Assembly: GCA_948579315.1 (NCBI GenBank)
Contig: CAPAOL010000016.1
Coordinates: 1-63,326, forward strand
Length of the DNA: 63,326 nt
Direction: 5' to 3'
Origin: an uncultured Phocaeicola sp.
GTDB taxonomy: Bacteria; Bacteroidota; Bacteroidia; Bacteroidales; Bacteroidaceae
Shown here: in pieces, positions 45,697 to 54,468 of the stretch
Layout of the letters: every line of letters starts with the position of its first letter
How positions within the stretch are numbered: position 1 is the first letter of the stretch
The notes under the pieces: model-generated
Database searches by the model: none
The model's input: the letters and a program-made list of their open reading frames with translations, nothing else
Told to the model about the DNA's origin: nothing
Position numbers and translations under genes: made by a program

Positions 45697-45967
45697 TCAA
45701 CTTTGATTTTACTTCCTTATTTCTCCTTATTGTTTGCTTCTTTTTTTATAACAGTTCTGTTGGGTACAAAATAGACAATCGGAGAGTCTTGTTTATATAG
45801 AGATATAACTTTGTTAGCAGAATAAATTAATTGTCCTGATTTATAGATTATTTAGGCGTTTATTGTTAATATAATCAAATTTATTTTCATTTTATTTCGT
45901 TTTGTATTGAATGTTTCCAGTTAAATTCCGTTATTTGCGAAAGTATAAGAAAGTAAATGATAATAAT
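45697..45967 (+). promoter_or_regulatory. Control region of the transketolase-kinase-isomerase operon
   Basis: AT-rich gap between the deoR terminator and aptA. It contains a -7 box TAACTTTG (45806-45813) overlapped by a 16-bp palindrome TTATATAGAGATATAA (45793-45808), a plausible DeoR operator. No clear -33 box is present. If transcription starts near 45820, the leader is about 150 nt long. Confidence 0.45.
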
Positions 45968-46813
45968 ATGCAAGTTGAAACGTTAGAATTACAATCGGAA
46001 AAGAATCGGAAACGGTTGGTTGAGATTGTGTATAAAGCAAAAGCAGGACACATTGGAGGTGATCTGTCGTGTCTTAACGTGCTTACAGCACTTTATTTTG
46101 ATATAATGCGTGTTTGGCCGGATAAACCAAAGGAAACGAAAAGAGATCGTTTTGTAATGAGCAAAGGGCATTGCGTAGAAGCGTTATATGTTACGCTGGA
46201 AGCAAAAGGTTTCATCTCTCGTGAGGTAACCGACACATTAGGAGAATTCGGATCTATCTTGTCCGGCCATCCTACTATAGAGGTACCGGGTATTGAAGTA
46301 AATACAGGAGCTTTAGGGCATGGCTTGTCTGTAGGTGTCGGAATGGCGATGGCTGCCAAAATGGATAAAGCTGATTATAAAACGTATGTATTGATGGGAG
46401 ATGGTGAGCAAGGGGAAGGTTCTATATATGAAGCTGCTATGGCAGGAAACCAGTATAAATTGGATAATCTGGTAGCCATTATTGACCGTAATCGTTTGCA
46501 GATCAGCGGTACAACCGAGGAGGTCATGTCATTGGAGAGTATGCGCGACCGCTGGACTGCCTTCGGTTGGGATGTATTGGAAATGAACGGAGATGAGATG
46601 GAAGATATCATCCGGACTTTCCGTTCTATTGATTATACGAATAAAAAGCCTCATTTGCTTATCTCCCATACTACAAAAGGAAAAGGAGTGTCTTATATGG
46701 AAGGCATTGCAAAATGGCATCATGGCGTGCCTACAGCCGAACAATATGAAGAGGCTGTTCGCGAGGTATCCGAAAGAATTGAAAAACTAGAAAAAGAAAA
46801 CAATGGCAAATAA
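45968..46813 (+). CDS. aptA: Transketolase-like enzyme, N-terminal (TPP-binding) subunit; probable apulose-4-phosphate transketolase A
   Basis: Thiamine-diphosphate enzyme subunit of 281 aa, started at 45968 (MQVETLELQS). It holds the diphosphate-binding domain of transketolase: GHIGGDLSCLNVL, MSKGHCVEALY, GALGHGLSVGVGMA and the GDGEQGEG...DRN motif (about 139-170). The pyrimidine-binding and C-terminal domains are in the next gene, with an 11-bp overlap. Split transketolases of this size act on unusual sugar phosphates; together with the kinase and isomerase downstream, the closest known route is D-apiose catabolism, in which apulose 4-phosphate and glyceraldehyde 3-phosphate give xylulose 5-phosphate and dihydroxyacetone phosphate. 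The substrate assignment is inferred. Confidence 0.8.
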   Translation: MQVETLELQSEKNRKRLVEIVYKAKAGHIGGDLSCLNVLTALYFDIMRVWPDKPKETKRDRFVMSKGHCVEALYVTLEAKGFISREVTDTLGEFGSILSGHPTIEVPGIEVNTGALGHGLSVGVGMAMAAKMDKADYKTYVLMGDGEQGEGSIYEAAMAGNQYKLDNLVAIIDRNRLQISGTTEEVMSLESMRDRWTAFGWDVLEMNGDEMEDIIRTFRSIDYTNKKPHLLISHTTKGKGVSYMEGIAKWHHGVPTAEQYEEAVREVSERIEKLEKENNGK

Positions 46814-47741
46814 TATGATAGCGTGCAGAAAGAGCTTTACAGATACGTTGCTGGAGTTGGCGCGTCAGGATAAAGATATTGTGGCGGTTACAACAGACGC
46901 CAGAGGATCTGTTACTTTGGGGGATTTTGCAAAAGAATTACCTGCACAGTTTGTAGAATGTGGAATAGCCGAACAGGATGCGGTAGGAATATCAGCAGGT
47001 TTGGCACATAGCGGAAAAAAAGTGTTTGTATGTGGCCCGGCTTGCTTTTACGTGGCACGTAGCTTGGAGCAGGTAAAAGTGGACTTGGCTTACAGTCAGA
47101 ATAATGTGAAGATACTCGGAGTAAGTGGTGGAGTTGCTTATGGTGCTTTGGGGGCTACTCATCATAGCCTGCATGATATTGCCGTATTAAGAACTTTTCC
47201 GGGAATGAATATCGTTCTTCCTTGTGATGCCCGTCAGACACGCAAGTTGGTCAAACTATTGGTAGATTATCCTGAACCGGTGTATGTACGTGTAGGAAGA
47301 GCTGCTGTTCCCGATGTGTATGAGAATGATGATTTTGATTTTGTTCTGGGAAAAGCTAATATGCTGCTGAACGGTACGGACCTGACCATCATTGCTGCCG
47401 GAGAAACGGTTTATCATGCTTATCAAGCTGGTTTGATGTTACAGGAGAAAGGCATTAAGGCACGTGTGTTGGATATGTCTTCCATCAAGCCCGTTGATGC
47501 GGAAGCCATCAGGAAAGCGGCAGAAGAAACCGGAAGAATTATCACTGTGGAAGAGCATAGTCAGTTTGGTGGTTTGGGAGCTATTGTGGTTGAGACGCTT
47601 TCCGAAAATCCGATTCCGGTACGCATTATCGGCATCCCCGATGAGAACGTGGTTCATGGAAACTCCCATGAAATCTTTGCCCATTACGGATTGGATAAAG
47701 AGGGCATCTGCAAGACTGCCCTTGAATTCGTGAAAAAATAA
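46803..47741 (+). CDS. aptB: Transketolase-like enzyme, C-terminal subunit; probable apulose-4-phosphate transketolase B
   Basis: Second subunit of 312 aa. The pyrimidine-binding domain (about 5-165) carries the catalytic glutamate in ECGIAEQDAVGISAGLA (about 45-50) and GATHHSLHDIAVLRTFP; the C-terminal transketolase domain (about 190-312) has DMSSIKPVDAEAIRKAA and EEHSQFGGLGAIV. Its ATG overlaps the end of aptA by 11 bp, so both are made together. This is a natural two-subunit enzyme and not a broken gene: both parts are complete and in register. Functional assignment depends on the operon context. Confidence 0.8.
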   Translation: MANNMIACRKSFTDTLLELARQDKDIVAVTTDARGSVTLGDFAKELPAQFVECGIAEQDAVGISAGLAHSGKKVFVCGPACFYVARSLEQVKVDLAYSQNNVKILGVSGGVAYGALGATHHSLHDIAVLRTFPGMNIVLPCDARQTRKLVKLLVDYPEPVYVRVGRAAVPDVYENDDFDFVLGKANMLLNGTDLTIIAAGETVYHAYQAGLMLQEKGIKARVLDMSSIKPVDAEAIRKAAEETGRIITVEEHSQFGGLGAIVVETLSENPIPVRIIGIPDENVVHGNSHEIFAHYGLDKEGICKTALEFVKK

Positions 47742-47766
47742 ACATATCCTTTTTAAATCTAATAGT

Positions 47767-49263
47767 ATGATTAGCAGAATAATTACCATAGATCAAAGTA
47801 CTTCGGCAACAAAAGCCATGCTGTTCTCTGAAGATTGCGAATTGTTGCATCGGGTAAATATAGAACATCAGCAATTCTACCCGCAGATAGGATGGGTAGA
47901 GCATGATGCCGAAGAAATCTATAAAAATACCATAGAAGCGATACATTGTCTGCTTGAACAAGAAGAAGTGAATGGAAAGGATATTTCTTATTCTCTTGCC
48001 ATCACCAATCAGCGCGAAACGGTGGTTGTTTGGAACCGACATACCGGCAAGTCCGTTTATCATGCCGTGGTATGGCAATGCCAGCGGGGAGCGGCTATTT
48101 GCAAAGAACTGAAAGATAAGGGATACAGCGAACTGGTACAACGAAAGACCGGATTGCTTATCGATCCTTATTTTTCTGCCAGTGGTGCTAAGTGGATATT
48201 GGATAACGTGGAAAATGGACGTGAACTGGCAGAAAAAGGCGATTTGTTGATGGGAACTATTGATTCCTGGCTGATTTGGAAACTGACCGAAGGCAGGAAG
48301 CATCTGACTGATTATACGAATGCGTCGCGTACCATGCTTTTTAATATTCATACTTTGGACTGGGATGAAGAGTTGTTGAAACTCTTCACTATTCCCCGGA
48401 GTATGATGCCGGAAGCGTTGCCCTGTGATGCTGTTTTTGGAGAAACAACGATAGAGGGTTTGTTCAAATCTCCGATACAAATAGCAGGTGTTTTAGGTGA
48501 TTCCCATGGAGCATTAACCGGTCAGATGTGTTTTGAGGCAGGTATGGGCAAGGTGACTTATGGAACGGGATCATCTGTTATGGTTAACATTGGAGAAGAG
48601 GCTGTCGCTGCTCCTGAAGGGCTGGTTACATCCGTCGGATTCTCGGCTTTGGGTAAAGTGTATTATGCTTTTGAGGGCAATATCCATTGCACCGGAGCCA
48701 CTATCAAATGGATGGTGGAGAAATTGGGATTGGTGGACTCGTTCAATCAAATTGAAACCTTGGCGACTTCGGTTAAAAACAATGATGGAGTCTATCTGGT
48801 TCCCGCCTTTACCGGATTGGGAGCTCCCTGGTGGAAACCGGATGCTAAAGCTGCCATCTGGGGAATGACACTGAATGCTGGAAAAGCGCATGTGCTGCGT
48901 GCAGGATTGGAATCCATTGCTTATCAAGTGAAGGATTTGATAGACATGATGACCCGGCAGGCAGGAATCGAGCTGAAAGCGTTGCGTGTTGACGGAGGCC
49001 CCACGAAGAATCAGTTCCTGATGCAGTTTCAGGCTGATATGCTGCATGCCGTCATTAACCGTTCGGAGATAGAGGAAGCTTCTGCATTGGGGGCTGTTGT
49101 CATGAATGGCTTTGCCCGTAAGAAGTGGGCCAGTTTCCAAGAAGCCGCTGCCATGCGTACCATTGACAATTGCATCGCTCCCTGTATGGAGGAAAAAGAA
49201 CTTCAATCTTTGTATAGTGGCTGGCGTGAGGCTGTTAAGAAAGTAATAGGACAGAATAACTAA
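47767..49263 (+). CDS. apsK: FGGY carbohydrate kinase (glycerol-kinase-like); probable apulose kinase
   Basis: Sugar kinase of 498 aa, full FGGY length. N-domain DQSTSATKAMLF (9-20), the GlpK-like block ITNQRETVVVWNRHTGKSVYHAVVWQC, and the C-domain FEGNIHCTGATIKWM, GVYLVPAFTGLGAPWW and LRVDGGPTKNQFLMQ. It is closest in look to glycerol kinase, keeping the Arg-Glu substrate pair (NQRET), but at the catalytic-base site GlpK has GDQQAAL and this protein has GDSHGAL: the aspartate stays, the glutamine is lost. This suggests a different polyol or ketose; in context apulose, giving apulose 4-phosphate. It follows aptB by 25 bp. Confidence 0.75.
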   Translation: MISRIITIDQSTSATKAMLFSEDCELLHRVNIEHQQFYPQIGWVEHDAEEIYKNTIEAIHCLLEQEEVNGKDISYSLAITNQRETVVVWNRHTGKSVYHAVVWQCQRGAAICKELKDKGYSELVQRKTGLLIDPYFSASGAKWILDNVENGRELAEKGDLLMGTIDSWLIWKLTEGRKHLTDYTNASRTMLFNIHTLDWDEELLKLFTIPRSMMPEALPCDAVFGETTIEGLFKSPIQIAGVLGDSHGALTGQMCFEAGMGKVTYGTGSSVMVNIGEEAVAAPEGLVTSVGFSALGKVYYAFEGNIHCTGATIKWMVEKLGLVDSFNQIETLATSVKNNDGVYLVPAFTGLGAPWWKPDAKAAIWGMTLNAGKAHVLRAGLESIAYQVKDLIDMMTRQAGIELKALRVDGGPTKNQFLMQFQADMLHAVINRSEIEEASALGAVVMNGFARKKWASFQEAAAMRTIDNCIAPCMEEKELQSLYSGWREAVKKVIGQNN

Positions 49264-49296
49264 CTGAATATATCGTAACTTTTAATACCATTAGAA

Positions 49297-50721
49297 ATGA
49301 AAAACAAGAAAAAAATGTGTTTTGGTGTCATCATTGGAACACGCGCTTATTTTAACTCGGAATTAGCAAAAGATGTCCGTAAACAATTGTTGGAAACACT
49401 GACGAAAGAGGGCTATGACTATGTCATTCTCCCCGAAGATGCTACGCCTACAGGCAGTAGCAGTATTGAAACAAGAGAAGATGGCTTGAAATGTGCAAAG
49501 TTGTTCCGTGAGAACCGTGACCGTATTGATGGAATCATTGTTTCATTACCTAACTTCGGTTTTGAAATCGGTATCATCAATGCTATCAGTGTAGCCGATC
49601 TGAATGTGCCTGTTTTGGTTCAGGCATGTGATGATGAGAATGACAAGGTGGATTTGGATAGCCGTCGTGACGCGTTCTGTGGTAAGATTTCCGTATGCAA
49701 TAACTTGTATCAGTATGGCATTCCTTTTACTGATACTACGCTACATACTTATTCTATTTATTCTGATTTGCTGGCAGCCGATATTAATAAGTTCGCTGCG
49801 ATCTGCCGGGTGGTGAATGGTCTTCGTCATGCTCGCATCGGTGCCATCGGCACTCGTCCTGCCGGTTTCCAGACCGTCCGCGCCAGCGAGAAACTGTTGC
49901 AGGCATCGGGCATTACAGTCGTTCCGGTAGATCTTTCTGAAATCTTGTCTGCCGCCCGTAAGATTGAAGATGCTGATGAAACGTTACAAGCAAAACTGAA
50001 AGAAATCAGACAATATGCTGCTGTTCCCGAACAATACAATGATAAACTGATTTTGCAGGCTAAATTTGGTGTGGCTGTAGAACAATGGATGGAAGCCAAT
50101 GAAATTGATGCTGTAGCTATCCAGTGTTGGGACTCTTTGGAGCAAAACTATGGTTGTGCAGCTTGTGTGACTATGAGTATGTTGAGTGAAAAATTAATCC
50201 CTGCTGCTTGTGAAGTGGATATTGCCGGTGCAGTGTCTATGTATGCGTTGACATTGGCTTCCGGTCGCCCGTCGGCATTGCTTGACTGGAACAATAACTT
50301 TGCCGAGGATCGTGACAAGTGTGTGTGTACACATTGTGGTAACTTCCCTAAATCATTTGTAATGAATGATTTGAAGTTAGGAACATTAGGAGTGTTGGGC
50401 AGAACATTAGGTAAGGTACATACTTTCGGTGCCGTTTACGGTAAAGTAAAACAGGGTGATTTCACCTTCTTCCGCATCTCGACAGATGATACGAAGGGTT
50501 GTATCAAGTCTTATTTGGGCAAAGGTGACCTGACCGATGACCCATACGGAATGGATGGTTGTATAGCAGTAACCAAGGTGGATAATCTGCAGCCGCTTAT
50601 GAAATATATTTGTAAGAATGGATTCGAACATCATGTGGCTATGTGCCGTGGCAATGTGAAAGATATTTTGGCGGAAGCTATTGAAACTTATCTGAACTGG
50701 AATATCTATATTCACGAATAA
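49297..50721 (+). CDS. apsI: L-fucose/L-arabinose isomerase family protein; probable D-apiose isomerase
   Basis: Aldose-ketose isomerase of 474 aa with the fold of L-fucose and L-arabinose isomerases. N-terminal domain: GVIIGTRAYFNSELAKDV and GIIVSLPNFGFEIGIINAI; middle: IGTRPAGFQTVRASE; the metal-site region shows AIQCWDSLEQNYGCAACV and the acidic ACEVDIAGAVSMYAL, with FEHHVAMCRG near the C-terminus as the His ligand. It is shorter than FucI (about 590 aa), so fucose is unlikely. The kinase and two-part transketolase beside it suggest D-apiose to D-apulose. The substrate is inferred from context. Confidence 0.72.
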   Translation: MKNKKKMCFGVIIGTRAYFNSELAKDVRKQLLETLTKEGYDYVILPEDATPTGSSSIETREDGLKCAKLFRENRDRIDGIIVSLPNFGFEIGIINAISVADLNVPVLVQACDDENDKVDLDSRRDAFCGKISVCNNLYQYGIPFTDTTLHTYSIYSDLLAADINKFAAICRVVNGLRHARIGAIGTRPAGFQTVRASEKLLQASGITVVPVDLSEILSAARKIEDADETLQAKLKEIRQYAAVPEQYNDKLILQAKFGVAVEQWMEANEIDAVAIQCWDSLEQNYGCAACVTMSMLSEKLIPAACEVDIAGAVSMYALTLASGRPSALLDWNNNFAEDRDKCVCTHCGNFPKSFVMNDLKLGTLGVLGRTLGKVHTFGAVYGKVKQGDFTFFRISTDDTKGCIKSYLGKGDLTDDPYGMDGCIAVTKVDNLQPLMKYICKNGFEHHVAMCRGNVKDILAEAIETYLNWNIYIHE

Positions 50722-50733
50722 TATCGATGAAAT

Positions 50734-51750
50734 ATGATATTGGTAGATAATTACTTTTTGGCAATCCTCTGCTGTGTTATTTGCTGTGCCTGCTGGGGCT
50801 CTTGGGCAAATACGCAGAAGATGGTTGCCGCCAAGCAATGGAGCTTTGAACTGTTTTATTGGGATTTGACCGTCGGTCTGTTCCTTACAGCTTTATTGGG
50901 GGCGGTGACTTTGGGAAGTATGGGAAGTGAAGGCCGTACCTTTTTTCAGGATTTGGCAGTCATGGACTGGTCTAGCATTCAATATGCATTCTTGGGCGGT
51001 GTTGTGTGGAACTTTGGCAATATATTTCTTACCGCAGCCATTGCTGTAGCCGGAATGTCAGTAGGTTTTCCTATCGGTGGAGGCTTGGCCTGGATTGGAG
51101 GTATTGTATTCAATTATTTATTAATCTCTTTGGCCGGTCAGACCTATCAGGGAAATCAGCTTTTACTATGGAGTGGTGTGTTAGTCATCATTGTAGCTAT
51201 ACTGATCTGCGGAAAAGCGTACGGAAAGTTATCGTCCGGCAAGGCTTCCACTCCGAAGAAGGGGATTCTGCTGGCCATTATGGCAGGTATCGCTATCATG
51301 TTCTTTTACGGATTGGTAGTGAAATCTCTTGACCCGCAGTATGTGGCGGGAGGAACCGGAACGCTGACTCCTTATACAGGTGTGTTCTTCTTTGCGGTAG
51401 GTATTCTGGCCAGCACACCTATATTCAATACCTTTGCCATGAAGCATCCGGTAGAAGGCAAGGCGGTGACCATGAAAGATTACTTTGCCGGCGATGCCAA
51501 GACCCATCTCACAGGTATGCTGGGAGGCTTTATCTGGATGGGCGGCATGGTGATTAGTTTTATGGGAGCAGGTGCTGCCAATCCGGCTATCTCTTATGCC
51601 CTTAGCAACGCAGCGCCTGTGGTGGCTATGATCTGGGGAGTTTTTGTCTGGAAGGAATTTAAGGAAGCTCCGAAGGGGACCAATAAACTGATTGCGGCTA
51701 TGTTCTCCTTGTTTATTATCGGATTAATAAGCATTACTTTGTCAAATTAA
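50734..51750 (+). CDS. Sugar transporter of the RhaT/GRP type (DMT superfamily)
   Basis: Inner-membrane protein of 338 aa with about ten hydrophobic helices. It opens with YFLAILCCVICCACWGSWANTQK and has the repeated glycine-rich helices AVAGMSVGFPIGGGLAWIGGIVFNYLL and, in the second half, GAANPAISYALSNAAPVVAMIWGVFVWKEF, as in L-rhamnose-proton and glucose/ribose uptake proteins. It lies 12 bp after the isomerase gene, so it probably imports the monosaccharide used by the operon. Confidence 0.8.
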   Translation: MILVDNYFLAILCCVICCACWGSWANTQKMVAAKQWSFELFYWDLTVGLFLTALLGAVTLGSMGSEGRTFFQDLAVMDWSSIQYAFLGGVVWNFGNIFLTAAIAVAGMSVGFPIGGGLAWIGGIVFNYLLISLAGQTYQGNQLLLWSGVLVIIVAILICGKAYGKLSSGKASTPKKGILLAIMAGIAIMFFYGLVVKSLDPQYVAGGTGTLTPYTGVFFFAVGILASTPIFNTFAMKHPVEGKAVTMKDYFAGDAKTHLTGMLGGFIWMGGMVISFMGAGAANPAISYALSNAAPVVAMIWGVFVWKEFKEAPKGTNKLIAAMFSLFIIGLISITLSN

Positions 51751-51757
51751 AAATTAG

Positions 51758-52606
51758 ATGAAGAGAAATTATAAAATAGGGCTTGTAATGAAGTCGTTAC
51801 AAGCCGATTTTTTCAAAGTGATGAAAGAAGGGGCCATTCAGTATGCGGCCCCTCTTCCGTTTTTGGATTTGGTTTGTGTGGGAACGGCTACACAGACAGA
51901 GGTAGAGGAACAGGTTGACTTGATGTATTCCTTGATTCATCAGCAAGTCGATGCTATCGTATTGGTTCCTATAGATTCAAAAGCCTTAGTTCAGCCTGTA
52001 GTAGAGGCTGTCAGGAAAGGAGTTCCGGTAATCAATATTGATATCCGGTTGGATACTCAGCTATTGGAGCAGGCAGGAGTAGAAGTGGCTTTTGTGGGAC
52101 CGGATAATTTTGCAGCTGCGTATGAAGTGGGTAAATTATTGGATAAGAAGTTGCGGAATGAAGATAAAGTTGCTATTATTGAAGGATTGGCGGCAGCCGA
52201 TAATGCACAGCAGCGTAAAAGAGGTTTTATCAAGGCGATAGAAGAAAAAGGGTTAAGATTGGTGGCATCCGAACCGGCCGACTGGGAAACGGAGAAAGCC
52301 GCCGAAGTTTTTCAGGCTATGTGGATGCGGTATCCTGATTTGAAAGCTGTATATTGCAGCAATGATGCGATGGCGTTGGGGGTTCTTCAGCAGATGCAAG
52401 AAAAAAATTGCTATCTGCCTGTAGTGGGCTTTGATAATGATGCGGTAATGAAAGAATTTCTTTCTACGGGAAAACTGGTTGCAACAGCTGATATTTTCAG
52501 CTCACAGATGGCTGTCCGGGGCATTGAGTTCGCTTTGGATGTATTGGAGGGAAAAATAGAGAATAGAGGGGTTCATTCTACAGCTTACGAAATTATTAAA
52601 CAATGA
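51758..52606 (+). CDS. Cytoplasmic periplasmic-binding-protein-like sugar-binding protein
   Basis: Sugar-binding fold of the ribose/xylose-binding family (Peripla_BP_4), 282 aa. Family blocks: KIGLVMKSLQADFFKVMKEGA, VDAIVLVPIDSKALVQPVVEA, GVPVINIDIRL, DNAQQRKRGFIKAIEEKG, AVYCSNDAMALGVLQ and GFDNDAVMKEFL. Two expected parts are absent: there is no signal peptide or lipobox (the protein begins MKRNYKIGL), and no LacI HTH. No ABC transporter genes accompany it. It may be a cytoplasmic sugar sensor or buffer, or act with the DeoR or HTCS regulator. It is the last gene of the operon; a terminator follows at 52661-52699. Confidence 0.85.
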   Translation: MKRNYKIGLVMKSLQADFFKVMKEGAIQYAAPLPFLDLVCVGTATQTEVEEQVDLMYSLIHQQVDAIVLVPIDSKALVQPVVEAVRKGVPVINIDIRLDTQLLEQAGVEVAFVGPDNFAAAYEVGKLLDKKLRNEDKVAIIEGLAAADNAQQRKRGFIKAIEEKGLRLVASEPADWETEKAAEVFQAMWMRYPDLKAVYCSNDAMALGVLQQMQEKNCYLPVVGFDNDAVMKEFLSTGKLVATADIFSSQMAVRGIEFALDVLEGKIENRGVHSTAYEIIKQ

Positions 52607-52660
52607 GTTCGTAGGGAAACGGCCCATACTGAGATATGCACTTAAGGCACCGGCTGTTTA

Positions 52661-52706
52661 ACTTCTTAATATTGCCGGCAATGAGCAATATTAAGAAGTA
52701 TTCTTT
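52661..52706 (+). terminator. Terminator of the sugar operon
   Basis: ACTTCTTAATATTGC (52661-52675) and GCAATATTAAGAAGT (52685-52699) form a perfect 15-bp stem with a nine-base loop, followed by ATTCTTTTT. The T-tract overlaps the hisS promoter region. Confidence 0.88.
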
Positions 52707-52727
52707 TTACGAATGAAATATTTAGTG

Positions 52728-52735
52728 TAATTTTG
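52728..52735 (+). promoter_or_regulatory. -7 promoter element of hisS
   Basis: TAATTTTG fits TAnnTTTG with a TTTT run at 52704-52708 near the -33 position. A start near 52742 lies inside the upstream extension of the frame and supports translation from the ATG at 52765. Confidence 0.5.
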
Positions 52736-52764
52736 TGGCTCAAAATAAATTAAATAGAATCATT

Positions 52765-54129
52765 ATGGCAGCAAAACCAGGTATACCTAAAGGAACGAGA
52801 GATTTTTCGCCGGTGGAAATGGCGAAACGTAACTATATATTCAATACGATCCGTGATGTGTTTCATCTTTTCGGCTATCAGCAGATTGAAACTCCTTCTA
52901 TGGAGAATTTGTCTACCTTGATGGGAAAATACGGTGACGAAGGGGATAAGTTATTGTTTAAGATACAGAACTCAGGTGATTATTTCAACGGCATTACCGA
53001 TGAGGAATTGCTGAGCCGCAATGCGGTAAAGCTGGCGAGCAAGTTCTGTGAAAAAGGATTGCGCTACGATCTCACCGTACCTTTTGCCCGCTATGTGGTG
53101 ATGCATCGTGATGAAATAAGTTTTCCTTTCAAACGTTATCAAATCCAACCGGTTTGGCGTGCGGATCGTCCCCAAAAAGGGCGTTACCGTGAGTTTTACC
53201 AATGTGACGCCGATGTGGTAGGCAGCAATTCTTTATTGAATGAAGTGGAGCTGGTACAGATGATAGACCGTGTATTTGGTAAATTCGGAGTACGTGTTTC
53301 AATTAAAATCAATAACCGTAAGATATTGACCGGTATTGCCGAGATTATCGGGGAGGCTGATAAAATTGTAGATATTACCGTAGCCATTGACAAACTGGAT
53401 AAAATCGGATTGGAAAATGTAAATGCGGAATTGGCTTCTAAAGGGATTCCTCAAGAGGCTATTGATAAATTGCAGCCGATTATTTTATTGAGTGGAAGCA
53501 ATGAAGAGAAATTGGAAACTTTGAAGACTGTCCTTGCTACCAGTGAAGCGGGATTGAAGGGAGTGGAAGAAAGTGAATTCATATTAAAAACCGTGTCTGC
53601 ACTGGGTGTGAAGAGTGAAGTGGAATTGGATTTGACTTTGGCTCGCGGCTTGAATTATTATACAGGAGCAATTTTTGAAGTGAAGGCCTTGGATGTGCAG
53701 ATTGGCAGCATCAGTGGTGGTGGCCGTTATGATAATCTGACCGGTGTCTTTGGTATGGATGGTATGTCTGGTGTAGGTATCTCTTTCGGAGCCGACCGTA
53801 TTTTTGATGTGTTGAATCAGTTGGATTTGTATCCGAAAGAAGCGGTGAACGGAACCGAGCTGTTGTTTGTAAACTTCGGCGATAAAGAGGCTGCTTATTG
53901 TCTGCCTATCCTGGCAAAAGTCCGTGAAGCAGGGGTGCGCGCTGAAATTTATCCGGATGCTTCTAAAATGAAGAAGCAGATGGGATATGCCAATGACAAG
54001 CAGATTCCTTTTGTCGCTATTGTTGGTGAAAATGAAATGAACGAAGGGAAACTGACTTTGAAGAATATGACTACAGGCGAGCAGTCACTGGTTACACCGG
54101 ATGAGCTGCTGGCGGTGGTGAAAGCTTGA
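52765..54129 (+). CDS. hisS: Histidyl-tRNA synthetase
   Basis: Charges tRNA-His with histidine; class II synthetase of 454 aa from the ATG at 52765 (MAAKPGIPKGTRDFSPVEM). Class II motif 1 region lies near 40-70; motif 2 contains the FKRYQIQPVWRADRPQKGRYREF block (about 107-129) and the HisRS-specific LARGLNYYTGAIFEV; motif 3 is GVGISFGADRIFDVL. The C-terminal anticodon-binding domain (about 360-454) has AEIYPDASKMKKQMGYAN and VAIVGENEM. The upstream in-frame ATG is excluded by the promoter position. Confidence 0.96.
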   Translation: MAAKPGIPKGTRDFSPVEMAKRNYIFNTIRDVFHLFGYQQIETPSMENLSTLMGKYGDEGDKLLFKIQNSGDYFNGITDEELLSRNAVKLASKFCEKGLRYDLTVPFARYVVMHRDEISFPFKRYQIQPVWRADRPQKGRYREFYQCDADVVGSNSLLNEVELVQMIDRVFGKFGVRVSIKINNRKILTGIAEIIGEADKIVDITVAIDKLDKIGLENVNAELASKGIPQEAIDKLQPIILLSGSNEEKLETLKTVLATSEAGLKGVEESEFILKTVSALGVKSEVELDLTLARGLNYYTGAIFEVKALDVQIGSISGGGRYDNLTGVFGMDGMSGVGISFGADRIFDVLNQLDLYPKEAVNGTELLFVNFGDKEAAYCLPILAKVREAGVRAEIYPDASKMKKQMGYANDKQIPFVAIVGENEMNEGKLTLKNMTTGEQSLVTPDELLAVVKA

Positions 54130-54279
54130 TGTTTACTAATTATCTGCAATCATACCATAAAAGCTTCATTGATGGATGATTGCATCACATGGGAATGCCC
54201 GATAACGTTTGCTTTATACGTTATTTGTATTGAAATATAAATGCTGGATTACCTATGTGGATAATCAGATTGTTTTTTC

Positions 54280-54326
54280 TTCCGTCACTACATCTTACTG
54301 ATTCTAAAAGAGATGTAGTGACGGAA
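54280..54326. terminator. 16-bp perfect hairpin upstream of the cas operon
   Basis: TTCCGTCACTACATCT (54280-54295) pairs with AGATGTAGTGACGGAA (54311-54326), loop of 15 bases, flanked by TTTTTTC on the left and ATTTTTG on the right, so it can end transcription in either direction. It lies 150 bp past the hisS stop and shields the cas operon from read-through. Confidence 0.75.
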
Positions 54327-54468
54327 ATTTTTGTATCCCGCCGAAATGGTTTGTTCTCTTTTTTCCGCGTAGAGGCGACAAAGCGGAATGCCTGTTCTTG
54401 TCGTTGTTGGTTGTATTTCTTGTTTTAAGGATGAAAACTGATGGAGCTGACTTGAAATATGATTTTCT

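Noticed and set aside
45968..47741. Split transketolase seen as a frameshifted single gene
   Set aside because: Each part has its own start, complete domains and normal subunit length, and two-gene transketolases of this kind are known.
45968..52606. Reading of the operon as a sulfoquinovose (sulfo-transketolase) pathway
   Set aside because: That route also has a split transketolase, but no FGGY kinase is needed there and no sulfosugar-specific glycosidase or sulfolactaldehyde enzyme is present. Apiose fits the set better, though this remains inference.
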